In this document: positions 53,385 through 62,316 of the stretch, piece after piece | Layout of the letters: the number at the start of each line of letters is the position of its first letter | How positions within the stretch are numbered: position 1 is the first letter of the stretch | Assembly: GCF_000169175.1 (NCBI RefSeq) | Contig: NZ_AAWS01000004.1 | Location: 236,339-300,338 of the forward strand | Origin: Microscilla marina ATCC 23134 | GTDB taxonomy: Bacteria > Bacteroidota > Bacteroidia > Cytophagales > Microscillaceae | Direction of reading: 5' to 3' | Length of the DNA: 64,000 nt | Translations under genes and position numbers: made by a program | The notes under the pieces: generated by a model | Told to the model about the DNA's origin: nothing | Database searches by the model: none | What the model saw: only the letters and a program-made list of their open reading frames with translations

Positions 53385-54749
53385 ATGAAAATATTCAAAT
53401 ATATATTTCTTTCATTATTCGTAGTTTCTTCACTTACAAGTTGCAACAACTGGATAAATACGGATGATGCGTTGGTAAGCCCTAATGCAGCAACAGATGC
53501 ACCAGCATCTGCTATTTTGACGCATGTTCAAACTGCCACTATTTCTGTGCAAGAGGGTGATGATGCCCGTTACGCCAATATGTTTACCCAACATTTTCGT
53601 GGTCTTGATCGCCAGCATAGAACTTATGATGGGTATGGCCTGACTAACCAAAACTTTCAGTGGGGCATAGAGTACCAGGAAATTATTCACCAGGCAAACA
53701 TTGTGATTGAGAAGGCAAACCTGGCTGGTGATAAAGTGTTGGCTGGTATTGCAAAAATAATGAAGGCGTGGACTTTCGGTACCCTCACTTCTTTGTATGG
53801 AGATATTCCATTTACAGAAGCGGATGACTTAGAAAAGTTTCCAAACCCTAAGTATGACGATCAGGTAACTGTAGTGTATCCTGGGGTAATTGCTCTTTTG
53901 AACGAAGGAATCGCTGATTTGGGTGCTGGTGGAGCTACTGCTGGTGATATATTCTATAATACTGCAGCAACTCAAGCAGCCAACTGGATTGCGGCAGCCA
54001 ATACCTTAAAAGCACGTTTCCAATTGCATTTGGCTACGTCTAATAATGACTATGCTTCTGTGATTACTTCTGCCTCTAGTGGTATTTCGGCAGTGGCTAA
54101 CAACTTGATGGCTCCTCATGCGGGAACTACGTTAAAAGATGCCAACCTATATTGGGACTTTTTAACCAACCAAAGAGCTGGTGACTATGGAGCGACTGGT
54201 TCATTTTTAGAAGCTTTGATTAAAACAGGTGGAGCAAAAAACAACACCAAGACCAATGAGTCTGCCCGTTACGCTGATGTTTTTTCTAATAGTAATGATA
54301 TAAACACTACTACTAGTACAATATTTGGCGCCAGTGCTTCATTCCCGTTGGTTACTTACGAAGAAAACCAATTGATTTTGGCAGAAGCCAATGCTCGTCA
54401 GGGCAATGATGCCGCAGCTCTTACTGCACTGAACAATGTACGTGCTGCTTTGGCGGCTAAATATACCACTGGTACTTATACTGCCTATATTGCTACTGAT
54501 ATTGAGGTGGCTACTAACGCTGCGTTGTTGAGTGAAATCATCAGAGAGCGTTACTGTACTTTAGTAGGACAGATTGAGGTGTTTAACGACGTGCGTCGTA
54601 CTAACAATGCCATTGGTCTTACTCCCACTACCGGAACTACATTGCCTGGTCGTTTTATCTACCCAATTGTAGAGGACCAGTCAAATAGTAGTACCCCTAC
54701 AGGTCTTGGACTTTTTGAGAAAGTAAAAGCATTTGGTGGTACTAAATAA
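53385..54749 (+). CDS. SusD-like outer-membrane lipoprotein
   Basis: 454 residues. Lipobox LTSC with acylated Cys20, then NNWINTDDALVSPN, the N-terminal turn, and TPR-type helices (YQEIIHQANIVIEKA, GIAKIMKAWTFGTLTSLYGDIPFTEA, YDDQVTVVYPGVIALLNEG), the family order. The C-terminal block is LLSEIIRERYCTLVGQIEVFNDVRR. It lies 83 bp after its SusC partner, with a strong terminator at 54774, so the operon is exactly these two genes. Substrate unknown; no enzyme genes accompany them. Confidence 0.92.
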   Translation: MKIFKYIFLSLFVVSSLTSCNNWINTDDALVSPNAATDAPASAILTHVQTATISVQEGDDARYANMFTQHFRGLDRQHRTYDGYGLTNQNFQWGIEYQEIIHQANIVIEKANLAGDKVLAGIAKIMKAWTFGTLTSLYGDIPFTEADDLEKFPNPKYDDQVTVVYPGVIALLNEGIADLGAGGATAGDIFYNTAATQAANWIAAANTLKARFQLHLATSNNDYASVITSASSGISAVANNLMAPHAGTTLKDANLYWDFLTNQRAGDYGATGSFLEALIKTGGAKNNTKTNESARYADVFSNSNDINTTTSTIFGASASFPLVTYEENQLILAEANARQGNDAAALTALNNVRAALAAKYTTGTYTAYIATDIEVATNAALLSEIIRERYCTLVGQIEVFNDVRRTNNAIGLTPTTGTTLPGRFIYPIVEDQSNSSTPTGLGLFEKVKAFGGTK

Positions 54750-54773
54750 TTAATAAAGTTATTAACTTTAATA

Positions 54774-54812
54774 AATCACCTTATTCAATTTGTAATAAGG
54801 TGATTTTTTTTT
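54774..54812 (+). terminator. Rho-independent terminator of the second SusC/SusD operon
   Basis: AAATCACCTTATT (54774-54786) pairs over 13 bp with AATAAGGTGATTT (54795-54807), followed by a T run to 54812. Confidence 0.9.
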
Positions 54813-54835
54813 GTTCAGTAATAAATATTGATATA

Positions 54836-55560
54836 ATGAAAAAAAATTACATAAGCCTAATCCTATTACTATGCAGCGTTGGGGCTGTGCAAGCTCAGCG
54901 GGTAGGTGACCTTACTCAAGGAACATTGACGAGCTGACAATGTTTGATAACCGAGTGAAACAACTGTATGGTACTTATTATTTTCAAAAGGAGTGGAGCA
55001 AGGGCAAACTAGCCGTAATACACGAAGGTAAAGTCAAAGCTTTCAATGATTACCCAATAAGGTATGATTTAGGGAACCAACACGTAGAAATGAAAGTAAG
55101 AAATGGATTGGTGCCTAACGATAAGCAGCAAATTATAAAGATAATAGGGGAGCAATACCTGAAAAAGTTTGAGTTTATCCATAAAGAAACAAAGAAACCT
55201 TTGTACTTTGAGCGATGCGCTGATTATAAAACTGAAAAACCTTTGACTGGTTTTTTTGAAGTGCTATATAAGGGTAAAAAAGCATCATTGTTGAAATATA
55301 CCACTACCTATGTGCAAAAAGGCAATGAAATGAAGACGTTGGGAATAGGTTCGCGTAATGAACGTATACAGCGCAAAGTAAGGTATTATTTGAGTAAAGG
55401 AGGTACTACGTTTAAAATCAAGCGAAGGAAAAAAGCCATACTTAAGGCATTGACAGATAAGCAAACTGAAGTAAAAGCTTATGCAAAAAAAAATAAGCTT
55501 TATTTTGCCAAAGTTGATGACTTGGTAAAAATCATTGCCTACTATGATTCGCTACAGTAG
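54836..55560 (+). pseudogene. Exported hypothetical protein broken by a frameshift
   Basis: The ATG at 54836 opens a perfect signal peptide (KKNYISLILLLCSVGAVQA, then QRVGDLTQ), but that frame stops at TGA 54935-54937. The long frame begins in another phase just there: read back from 54940 it gives NIDELTMFDNRVKQLYGTYYF, which continues the mature protein for 206 residues to 55560. A one-base insertion or deletion near 54915-54925 would join the two. The mature part is Lys-rich with repeated beta segments (GKLAVIHEGKVKAFNDYP, LGNQHVEMKV), unknown family. Either a recent mutation, a sequencing error or, least likely, programmed frameshifting. Confidence 0.7.
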
Positions 55561-55727
55561 GATCATTTTTTAACAAGGTATTTTATGTGACATTTTTGAA
55601 TATCCTTTCATTGACCAAAACTTTTATAAAGCCTTGAGGGTTTGATTATAATAAGATAACTTGCCAATTCGCAGTTACAAAAGGCGACTAATTATTCAAT
55701 AATACCCACACAAACCCCTGCCAATGT

Positions 55728-58043
55728 ATGATGAATATCTTACGTAAGTTTATCAATGGATTGGTATACTCGTTTCCAGTACAATTGTTTATTCTTAATA
55801 TTAAGAAAAACCAATTATTGCTCATTTTTTGGCTATTACTTATGGTCATTGTTACCGAGCAGTTTGGGTCAGCAGTGGGTTTGCCTTCGTTGTTTTTAGA
55901 GCCTGAGTATCTCGATAAAGTTAACTTCTGGAGTTTTTTTATTGTAGGCATTACCCTCGGAATATTTACCCTTTCTTACCAAATTACCTCTTATATACTA
56001 GATAGCCAAAAGTTCAACTTTTTAGGAGGGTTGCCTCGCCCATTTACCAAGTTTTTAATTAACAACAGCACTATTCCATTTTTGTTTACTGGCATTTACC
56101 TTATTCACCTTATTCAATACCAGTTGGCACAACGTATGTCAAACGAAGAACTATGGGTTCGTTTTGGTGGTTTGGTGACAGGTTTCGTCATTTCGGCCAG
56201 CGGTATTTACATTTATTCGGCCAGCACCAACAAAGATTTTTTCAAGTTATTTGCTTCTCAGCTTAATAAAAGCCTAAGCCGTACCCGTATGGTGAGAGTA
56301 AATGTGCTAGAGCGATTTTATGAAACCAAGCGCAGCAAGTTTAAAGTAGATTATTACCTCAATAACTTTTTTGTACCTACCAGGCTAGACAAAGAAAAAA
56401 TCAACTTTTCGTACCGTCGCCACGAGCGAGTATTTAATCAGAATTTCAGAAATGGTGTCATTATCCAGTTTATTATTCTTACACTGGTATTTGTTGTAGG
56501 TGCTTTTCGCGACCATCAGTTTTTCCAGATTCCAGCGGGTGCTAGCCTGGTGTTGCTTTTTACCATTGCCATTATGGTTATAGGGGCATTGTCGTATTGG
56601 TTAAGGGGCTGGACAGTTACCATTACCTTTTGCTTGTTGATGGTACTGAATTTTTTGATGAAAGAAGGAATCTTATTGACTGATTATGAAGCTTATGGAC
56701 TCAACTACAACACTACCAAAGCTCCTTACAATCTTAGGCGGATCAAAAATCTAAGCAATGATAGAAACTATAGTCAAGATGTAAATATCACTAAAATTGC
56801 TTTGGAAAACTGGCGTAAAAAATTCTCCAAAAAACCCAAAATGATTTTCCTATGTACAAGTGGTGGAGGCTTGAGAGCATCAGTTTGGACAATGCGTACG
56901 TTGCAAATTGTAGATAGTACACTTAACGGGCGTTTAATGGAACACACAATGCTTATGTCGGGTGCTTCAGGAGGCTTGATTGGTGCAAGCTATTTCAGAG
57001 AATTGTATTTGAGAGATAAGCTAAGTGGGGGAAACATTGATGTATACGACCCAAAATACCTGGATAATATAGCCAAAGATAACTTGAATGCATTGATGTT
57101 TAGCTTGGTGGTAAATGATTTGTTTTTTGTCAAAGGCAAGTTCAAGTTTGGCAATTACCAATACCACAAAGATCGAGGATATGCCTTTGAACAACAGCTC
57201 AACAAGAATACCAATAACATACTAGATAAACCTCTGTGCGACTATAAAGAACCTGAGTTGCTGGCGCAAATTCCTATGATGATTTTGGCACCTACTATTA
57301 TGAATGATGGTCGTAAACTATTCATATCCCCTTTGAACGTATCATATATGACTGTGCCCAGTATTTATCAGCGTCGTTTTTTGAACCAAAAAGCCAAGGG
57401 AATTGAGTTTTTGCGCTTTTTTGATAAACAAGGTTCCAACAATTTAAGATTTTTGACTGCCTTACGAATGAGTGCTTCTTTTCCGTATATCACCCCTAAT
57501 GTCAAGTTGCCAAGTAACCCGGCAATGGAAATTATAGACGCAGGCTTGTCTGATAACTTTGGAGTAGACAATGCTGTTCGTTTTTTGTATGTATTTAAAG
57601 ATTGGATTGCTGAAAATACTTCGGGGGTAATATTTGTATCTATACGTGATACTCAAAAAGACAAACCTATAGAAACCAGCCTGGAGCAATCGTTTTTTCA
57701 ACGTTTAACCACTCCTCTGGGGAGTGTATTGTATAACTGGGAGTACTCACAAGATATTCACAACGACAATTTGGTAGAGTTTGCCCGCAGTTGGTTCAAC
57801 GGATCTATCAATCGAATTGAGTTTCAGTATGTACCCATATCTAAAAGCCTAAAAGAGATCAAAGAAAAAGAAGCACAAGTAAAAAAAGGTCGACGTAAAG
57901 CTAATCCTTTTAAAATCATTATTACTGAACGTGCACCGCTTAGTTTGCGCTTGACGCAAAAACAAAAAGAAAATATCAAGCGCACAATATGGGAGCTTCG
58001 AAACCAAAGTTCACTGCGACGCTTACAGTACTTGCTTAGGTAA
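55728..58043 (+). CDS. Membrane-anchored patatin-like phospholipase
   Basis: 771 residues. The N-terminal 330 residues carry about six membrane helices (LLIFWLLLMVIVTEQFG, FFIVGITLGIFTLSYQI and others) with basic cytoplasmic loops; the patatin-like hydrolase covers about 365-690. It has the oxyanion loop CTSGGGLRAS, the nucleophile elbow GASGG (412-416, Ser414) and the DAGLSDNFG dyad aspartate (Asp604), so the Ser-Asp catalytic pair is complete. It should hydrolyse acyl lipids at the membrane. Two ATG codons at 55728 and 55731 are equivalent starts. The C-terminus is basic (RRKANPF). It ends 7 bp from the convergent LRR gene. Confidence 0.85.
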   Translation: MMNILRKFINGLVYSFPVQLFILNIKKNQLLLIFWLLLMVIVTEQFGSAVGLPSLFLEPEYLDKVNFWSFFIVGITLGIFTLSYQITSYILDSQKFNFLGGLPRPFTKFLINNSTIPFLFTGIYLIHLIQYQLAQRMSNEELWVRFGGLVTGFVISASGIYIYSASTNKDFFKLFASQLNKSLSRTRMVRVNVLERFYETKRSKFKVDYYLNNFFVPTRLDKEKINFSYRRHERVFNQNFRNGVIIQFIILTLVFVVGAFRDHQFFQIPAGASLVLLFTIAIMVIGALSYWLRGWTVTITFCLLMVLNFLMKEGILLTDYEAYGLNYNTTKAPYNLRRIKNLSNDRNYSQDVNITKIALENWRKKFSKKPKMIFLCTSGGGLRASVWTMRTLQIVDSTLNGRLMEHTMLMSGASGGLIGASYFRELYLRDKLSGGNIDVYDPKYLDNIAKDNLNALMFSLVVNDLFFVKGKFKFGNYQYHKDRGYAFEQQLNKNTNNILDKPLCDYKEPELLAQIPMMILAPTIMNDGRKLFISPLNVSYMTVPSIYQRRFLNQKAKGIEFLRFFDKQGSNNLRFLTALRMSASFPYITPNVKLPSNPAMEIIDAGLSDNFGVDNAVRFLYVFKDWIAENTSGVIFVSIRDTQKDKPIETSLEQSFFQRLTTPLGSVLYNWEYSQDIHNDNLVEFARSWFNGSINRIEFQYVPISKSLKEIKEKEAQVKKGRRKANPFKIIITERAPLSLRLTQKQKENIKRTIWELRNQSSLRRLQYLLR

Positions 58044-58050
58044 ACAGCCC

Positions 58051-58896
58051 TTAAAAAAATATTTTGGTATGCGGTAGCAAAAACCTAAGTTCACCCCTTT
58101 GTTTAAAAGAAATAGGGTTGTCTTTGACATATAACCGAGTGAGCTTTTTCAGGTGTTTGATCGATTCGGGCAACTCTGTTAAGCGATTGTTATTTAAGTT
58201 AAGTTCATCCAGTAGGGGCAAGCTGCCTACCTCATCGGGTAAGCTGGTAAGGTGGTTATTACTTAAGTTGAGGCGAATAAGGCCTTTTAACTTACCTATG
58301 CTAGGAGGCATTGTTTTTAGGTAATTGTCACGCAAAAACAGCCACCTTAAACCTCGTAACTCACCTATTTCTTCGGGCAAATGATCTATCTTATTGTCAT
58401 ATAAGTTGAGCCATTCGAGCTGGCATAAATGCTTGATTTCGGCAGGTAAGGTTTGTAAATGATGTCCTGGTAAAATAATGCGTTTAAGCAACACTAACTC
58501 TGCTATTTCGATGGGTATGGTAGTTATTTTTTGTTTCCAGCGCCCAAAATCCAGTACGTTCAGATCGGCAAAAGGGGTAAGGTAGCCATTTCTAAAACAT
58601 ATAAAATCCCGCTTATCTCTATCTTTAATTAAAAAGTCTAAGTCAAGGCTTGTGAGATGCAAGCCTTTGATTAGCTGAAACGCCAGCGAAATATTTACTT
58701 CGTCGCCAGAGTCTACCATTATTTTTAGTTTTTTCAACCCATCTAAGTCAATCTCAACGCGTGGTGAATCCTGATCCTCTTTATTTGGGACAAGGGAAGA
58801 ACCCTTTACCCCCTTCAAAGGCAACACGGGTGCTTCTTGCCCTTCGTCAATAGGGAGAGTCATTTTGTTCCAGTAATTTCGTAATTTTTTTAGCAT
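58051..58896 (-). CDS. Leucine-rich-repeat protein with SGDEVNI N-terminal module
   Basis: About 281 residues from ATG 58896 (the TTG extension to 58923 is not needed). After a basic start, residues about 61-85 (LKIMVDSGDEVNISLAFQLI) share a motif with the protein at 24807. Residues 115-280 hold about six bacterial LRRs of 23 residues (LxxLxLxxNxLxxLPxxIxxLxxL, e.g. LEWLNLYDNKIDHLPEEIG, with IPxEIxxL). Cytoplasmic, probably a protein-interaction scaffold; such LRR proteins are abundant in Microscilla-like bacteria. Downstream hairpin at 58946 belongs to the upstream rsgA gene. Confidence 0.85.
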   Translation of the reverse strand: MLKKLRNYWNKMTLPIDEGQEAPVLPLKGVKGSSLVPNKEDQDSPRVEIDLDGLKKLKIMVDSGDEVNISLAFQLIKGLHLTSLDLDFLIKDRDKRDFICFRNGYLTPFADLNVLDFGRWKQKITTIPIEIAELVLLKRIILPGHHLQTLPAEIKHLCQLEWLNLYDNKIDHLPEEIGELRGLRWLFLRDNYLKTMPPSIGKLKGLIRLNLSNNHLTSLPDEVGSLPLLDELNLNNNRLTELPESIKHLKKLTRLYVKDNPISFKQRGELRFLLPHTKIFF

Positions 58897-58945
58897 GGTC
58901 TTTAGCTTAGTAATATTTATCAAAAAACCGTAATTGCTGTTTTAG

Positions 58946-58978
58946 TATCAGGCGCAGCAATAACTACTGCACCTGATA
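58946..58978 (-). terminator. Hairpin downstream of rsgA
   Basis: TATCAGGCGCAG (58946-58957) pairs with CTGCACCTGATA (58967-58978) with one mismatch in 12, and TTTTAG-type U residues (AAAAC at 58939-58943 reversed) follow on the minus strand. Probable terminator. Confidence 0.55.
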
Positions 58979-58986
58979 GGGTTTAG

Positions 58987-60060
58987 TTAGCGTTTTGGGT
59001 TGTTCTTTTTGTGTTGGCGGTAAGCCTTCTGTATCATCTTCATCCGAGCATCTTTTTTACGCAAAAAATCAGCACTGGATTCCAGGTAATCAGCTTCTTT
59101 TTGTAGTTTCAAGTAACTTTGGTACCGCTCTTCAGACAATTCGCCACTATCTAAAGCTGCCAACACAGCACACTTAATCTCGTTGGTATGGCTACAATCT
59201 CCAAAGTGACAATCTTGAGCAAGTACCTCCACATCAGTAAAGACCTGCCCTATGCCTTGTTTACTTTCCCATAGTTGCAGTTCCCTCATGCCAGGTGTAT
59301 CAATCAAAATACTTCCATTTTGGGTAATAAACATTTCGCGGCGTGTAGTGGTGTGTTTGCCCTTGTCATCTTTATCACGCACTGTTTGGGTTGCCTGTTG
59401 TGGTGTGTCTAACAAGTGATTAATCAAAGTGGATTTACCTACGCCTGATGAGCCTACTACTGCCAAAGTTTTACCTGGTTTTATCCATTGGCTCAAAGCT
59501 TTATAGCCTATGGCTGAAGTATTACTTACAGATATCACTGGTAAGTCAGCATCAAATGATTGCAACTCTTCCATTTTTTGTTGCCAGTCAGTGGCCAGGT
59601 CAACCTTGCTCAATACTACTACAGGAGCAATGCCTCCTTCGGCTGCCATAACTAAATAACGTTCTAAACGACGTAAATTATAGTTTTGGTCAGCGCTTTG
59701 TACAATCAATAAATAATCTATATTGGCTGCAATTACTTGAGCCTGATTGCGTTTTCCGGCAGCATTGCGTGTAAATACAGTAGAGCGAGGCAATACCCCA
59801 TGGATAATGGCCTGCTGGTCAAATACCTGCATGCTCACCCAGTCGCCTACCTTGGGCAAATCTGCCTCAGAGTGAGCCGTATATTGTAGTCTACCCGAAA
59901 TCTCTCCTTTAAGTTCTCCCTGACTACTGAAAATTGTATAATTATTTTTATTTTCTATGGCAACTCTACCTGCTTCGAAACCTTGTGCTTCGGAGTTGGT
60001 GAAATGTTGCATCAAATGATTGTTCCAACCTAATTGTTCGAGTGTGAAAGTTGATTTCAA
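58987..60060 (-). CDS. rsgA: Ribosome small-subunit-dependent GTPase A
   Basis: A 357-residue GTPase that checks maturation of the 30S subunit decoding centre. Circularly permuted GTPase order: an OB-fold of about 100 residues first, then G4 (LSKVD, 150-154), then the P-loop GSSGVGKST (203-211), G3 DTPGMREL, and a zinc finger CHFGDCSHTNEIKC (Cys-Cys-His-Cys). G4 has SKxD in place of NKxD. The start is TTG at 60060: the N-terminal block TLEQLGWNNHLMQHF is typical of Bacteroidota RsgA and would be lost if the next ATG (60012) were used. A separate transcript, well placed next to purB. Cytoplasmic. Confidence 0.92.
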   Translation of the reverse strand: MKSTFTLEQLGWNNHLMQHFTNSEAQGFEAGRVAIENKNNYTIFSSQGELKGEISGRLQYTAHSEADLPKVGDWVSMQVFDQQAIIHGVLPRSTVFTRNAAGKRNQAQVIAANIDYLLIVQSADQNYNLRRLERYLVMAAEGGIAPVVVLSKVDLATDWQQKMEELQSFDADLPVISVSNTSAIGYKALSQWIKPGKTLAVVGSSGVGKSTLINHLLDTPQQATQTVRDKDDKGKHTTTRREMFITQNGSILIDTPGMRELQLWESKQGIGQVFTDVEVLAQDCHFGDCSHTNEIKCAVLAALDSGELSEERYQSYLKLQKEADYLESSADFLRKKDARMKMIQKAYRQHKKNNPKR

Positions 60061-60603
60061 CGTGGTAATATTTTTTTATAAAATAGCTTCTCTCAGCAGT
60101 TAGTATTTGTTTAACACTGCGATGACAAGCTTCATATAATGCCTGTAATAATATGCATACAAGGCATATAGCGTAAATAATAACACTGTTCACCAGTGAA
60201 TTATCTGATAATTAGACGTTTGAAATGATATAAATAAACGCAATAGAAAAGCTTGAGGCTTTTGGTATAAAGCCTTTCATTGGAATGTGTAGAAGTGGGG
60301 TGTTAGTGGAAAAACCGCTAACACTTTTATGCTATTGCAAACATAAATTAGGGTTGGTTGTTGTAATTAGTTATAATCTTTAAAACAGATTAAACAAATA
60401 TAGCAAATATTTATGAGGTTTACCAAATAAAAAAACACCTGACCAATCACCAGGCTTTTTTTTGATAAAGAAGTCGTCTCAACTTTTAGGCTGAAAGTGC
60501 CCAGTCTTGCTTTTGTAGACTGAGGAGTTCAGGAGTCAAAATGGTGGTTTGATGACTCATAAAAAAAGTCGAGATGACTTCGTGTTTTAGATCAAGTGAT
60601 TGC
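60061..60603. other. 543-bp gap with a long imperfect inverted repeat
   Basis: No gene. Three structures: GTGTTAGTGG/CCGCTAACAC (60300-60309 with 60315-60324) followed by TTTTAT, a plus-sense terminator or leader hairpin of rsgA; CACCTG..CAGG flanked by A and T runs near 60431-60462; and an 18-bp imperfect inverted repeat GAAGTCGTCTCAACTTTT (60470-60487) with 60564-60581, two mismatches, spanning 112 bp. The last lies just downstream of purB and can act as its terminator on the minus strand, but is longer than needed. Confidence 0.55.
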
Positions 60604-61944
60604 CTATACTCCTGTATAATTAAATGGAGTTATCTGACTTAGTTCGCTTTTTACATTGTCTGACACATCTAGCTGTTCCACAAATATTTTGATAGAGTGG
60701 GAGGTGATTTTTTCATTGGTGCGAGTCAATGTTTTTAACGCTTCATAAGGTTTAGGGTAGCCTTCGCGTCGCAAGATAGTTTGGATAGCCTCTGCTACTA
60801 CTGCCCAATTAGCTTCCAGGTCTTGATCTATGACTGTTTTGTTGAGCTGCAACTTGCTTAAACCCTTGAGTGTAGCTTTGAGGGCAATCACAGTATGGCC
60901 TAATGGAGTACCCAGGTTGCGTAATACGGTAGAGTCAGTCAAGTCGCGTTGCAAACGTGAAATGGGTAGTTTTTCGGATAAGTGAGTGAAAATAGCATTG
61001 GCAATGCCTAAATTACCTTCTGAATTTTCAAAATCAATCGGGTTTACTTTGTGTGGCATGGCTGATGATCCAACTTCACCCGCTTTTATTTTTTGGGTGA
61101 AATAATTCATAGATATATACTGCCACACATCACGGTTGAAGTCTATTAGTATGGTGTTCAAACGCTTAAAGTTGTCCATCCAAGCCGCCATATAGTCATA
61201 GTGCTCTATTTGGGTAGTTACCTGACTCCGTTCCAACCCTAGCGAACCCACAAATTTGTTGGCAAAATCTACCCATTGAGTATCAGGGTAAGCAACCTGG
61301 TGGGCGTTGAAGTTGCCAGTTGCTCCACCAAATTTTGCAGCGTGATTGAGCGTATTCAGCAAGTTTAATTGATGATCAAGACGGTTTACAAAGACCATCA
61401 GCTCTTTGCCCAGGCGGGTAGGTGAGGCAGGTTGCCCATGAGTACGTGCCAACATAGACACACGCTCCCAGTTTTTGGCAAGTTCTTCAATGCGGTCACG
61501 TAGTTGTGCCCAAGCAGGTACAATTACTTCTTCAATGGCGTCTTTTAAGAGCAAAGGAATAGACGTATTATTAATGTCTTGTGAGGTAAGCCCAAAATGA
61601 ACAAACTCTTGATATTGAGCAATGTCCAGTGCTTCGAACTGTTGTTTGATAAAATACTCTACCGCCTTGATGTCGTGATTGGTGGTTTTTTCTATTTCCT
61701 TGATTTGCTGAGCGTTTTCAATGGTAAACTCTTCGTATATTTTACGCAAAGCAGGGAACAAAGCCTGGTCAAAATTGCTCAATTGAGGCAAAGGCAATTC
61801 ACACAAAGCAATAAAGTATTCTACCTCTACCAATACCCGATAACGGATCAACCCATACTCAGAAAAGTAGTGAGCCAACTCTATCGCTTTATTGCGGTAA
61901 CGCCCATCTATAGGCGAAATGGCGGTCAATGTATTTAAATCCAT
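60604..61944 (-). CDS. purB: Adenylosuccinate lyase
   Basis: A cytoplasmic homotetramer acting twice in purine synthesis: it releases fumarate from SAICAR and from adenylosuccinate. 446 residues, normal for the longer Escherichia-type group. Signature EVGSSAMPHKVNPIDFENSEGN holds the flexible-loop catalytic Ser (SSAMPHKVNP is the family hallmark). TTNHDIKAVEYF and the histidine of ARTHGQPASPT complete the active site. ATG at 61944 fits the conserved start (LTAISPIDGRYRNK). It is separated by 372 bp from the ABC exporter and by 543 bp from rsgA, so it has its own transcript. Confidence 0.95.
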   Translation of the reverse strand: MDLNTLTAISPIDGRYRNKAIELAHYFSEYGLIRYRVLVEVEYFIALCELPLPQLSNFDQALFPALRKIYEEFTIENAQQIKEIEKTTNHDIKAVEYFIKQQFEALDIAQYQEFVHFGLTSQDINNTSIPLLLKDAIEEVIVPAWAQLRDRIEELAKNWERVSMLARTHGQPASPTRLGKELMVFVNRLDHQLNLLNTLNHAAKFGGATGNFNAHQVAYPDTQWVDFANKFVGSLGLERSQVTTQIEHYDYMAAWMDNFKRLNTILIDFNRDVWQYISMNYFTQKIKAGEVGSSAMPHKVNPIDFENSEGNLGIANAIFTHLSEKLPISRLQRDLTDSTVLRNLGTPLGHTVIALKATLKGLSKLQLNKTVIDQDLEANWAVVAEAIQTILRREGYPKPYEALKTLTRTNEKITSHSIKIFVEQLDVSDNVKSELSQITPFNYTGV

Positions 61945-62316
61945 AAAAATGGTGTGTATTAAGGAGTAAATGCCTCACTTAGTTAAATAGAATAACTAAG
62001 TTGGTGGAGGCTCTAAAAGCCAAAATTATTTAATCTTAGGCAGAGAGAAAAAAAATAGCTTGCCAAGTTGTGTTAAAATTTTACATCTTGACGAATGAAC
62101 AGGTATGTGCTGACTTGATTGATCACAAGTTATTTGTTGGAGAGACCAGGTTGTTTTCGTTCTGATATGCCAGCAATTTTGGCTCAGCTTGAACATTTTG
62201 AAAGCCTTAGGTTGCCTTGCTTTTAGTGGGGCTAAAAGCAAGGCTATATATTGTATCCTCTACGGTGTTGCATTTTAGGGCTTTATGCCTGAATCGTCAA
62301 AAACCTCTATTTTCAA
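61945..62316. other. 372-bp gap with a perfect 13-bp hairpin
   Basis: GCCTTGCTTTTAG (62214-62226) pairs perfectly with CTAAAAGCAAGGC (62232-62244) over a TGGGG loop. It lies downstream of the ABC exporter gene (minus strand) and may end it. The rest, upstream of purB, holds no gene and no obvious promoter box. Confidence 0.5.
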
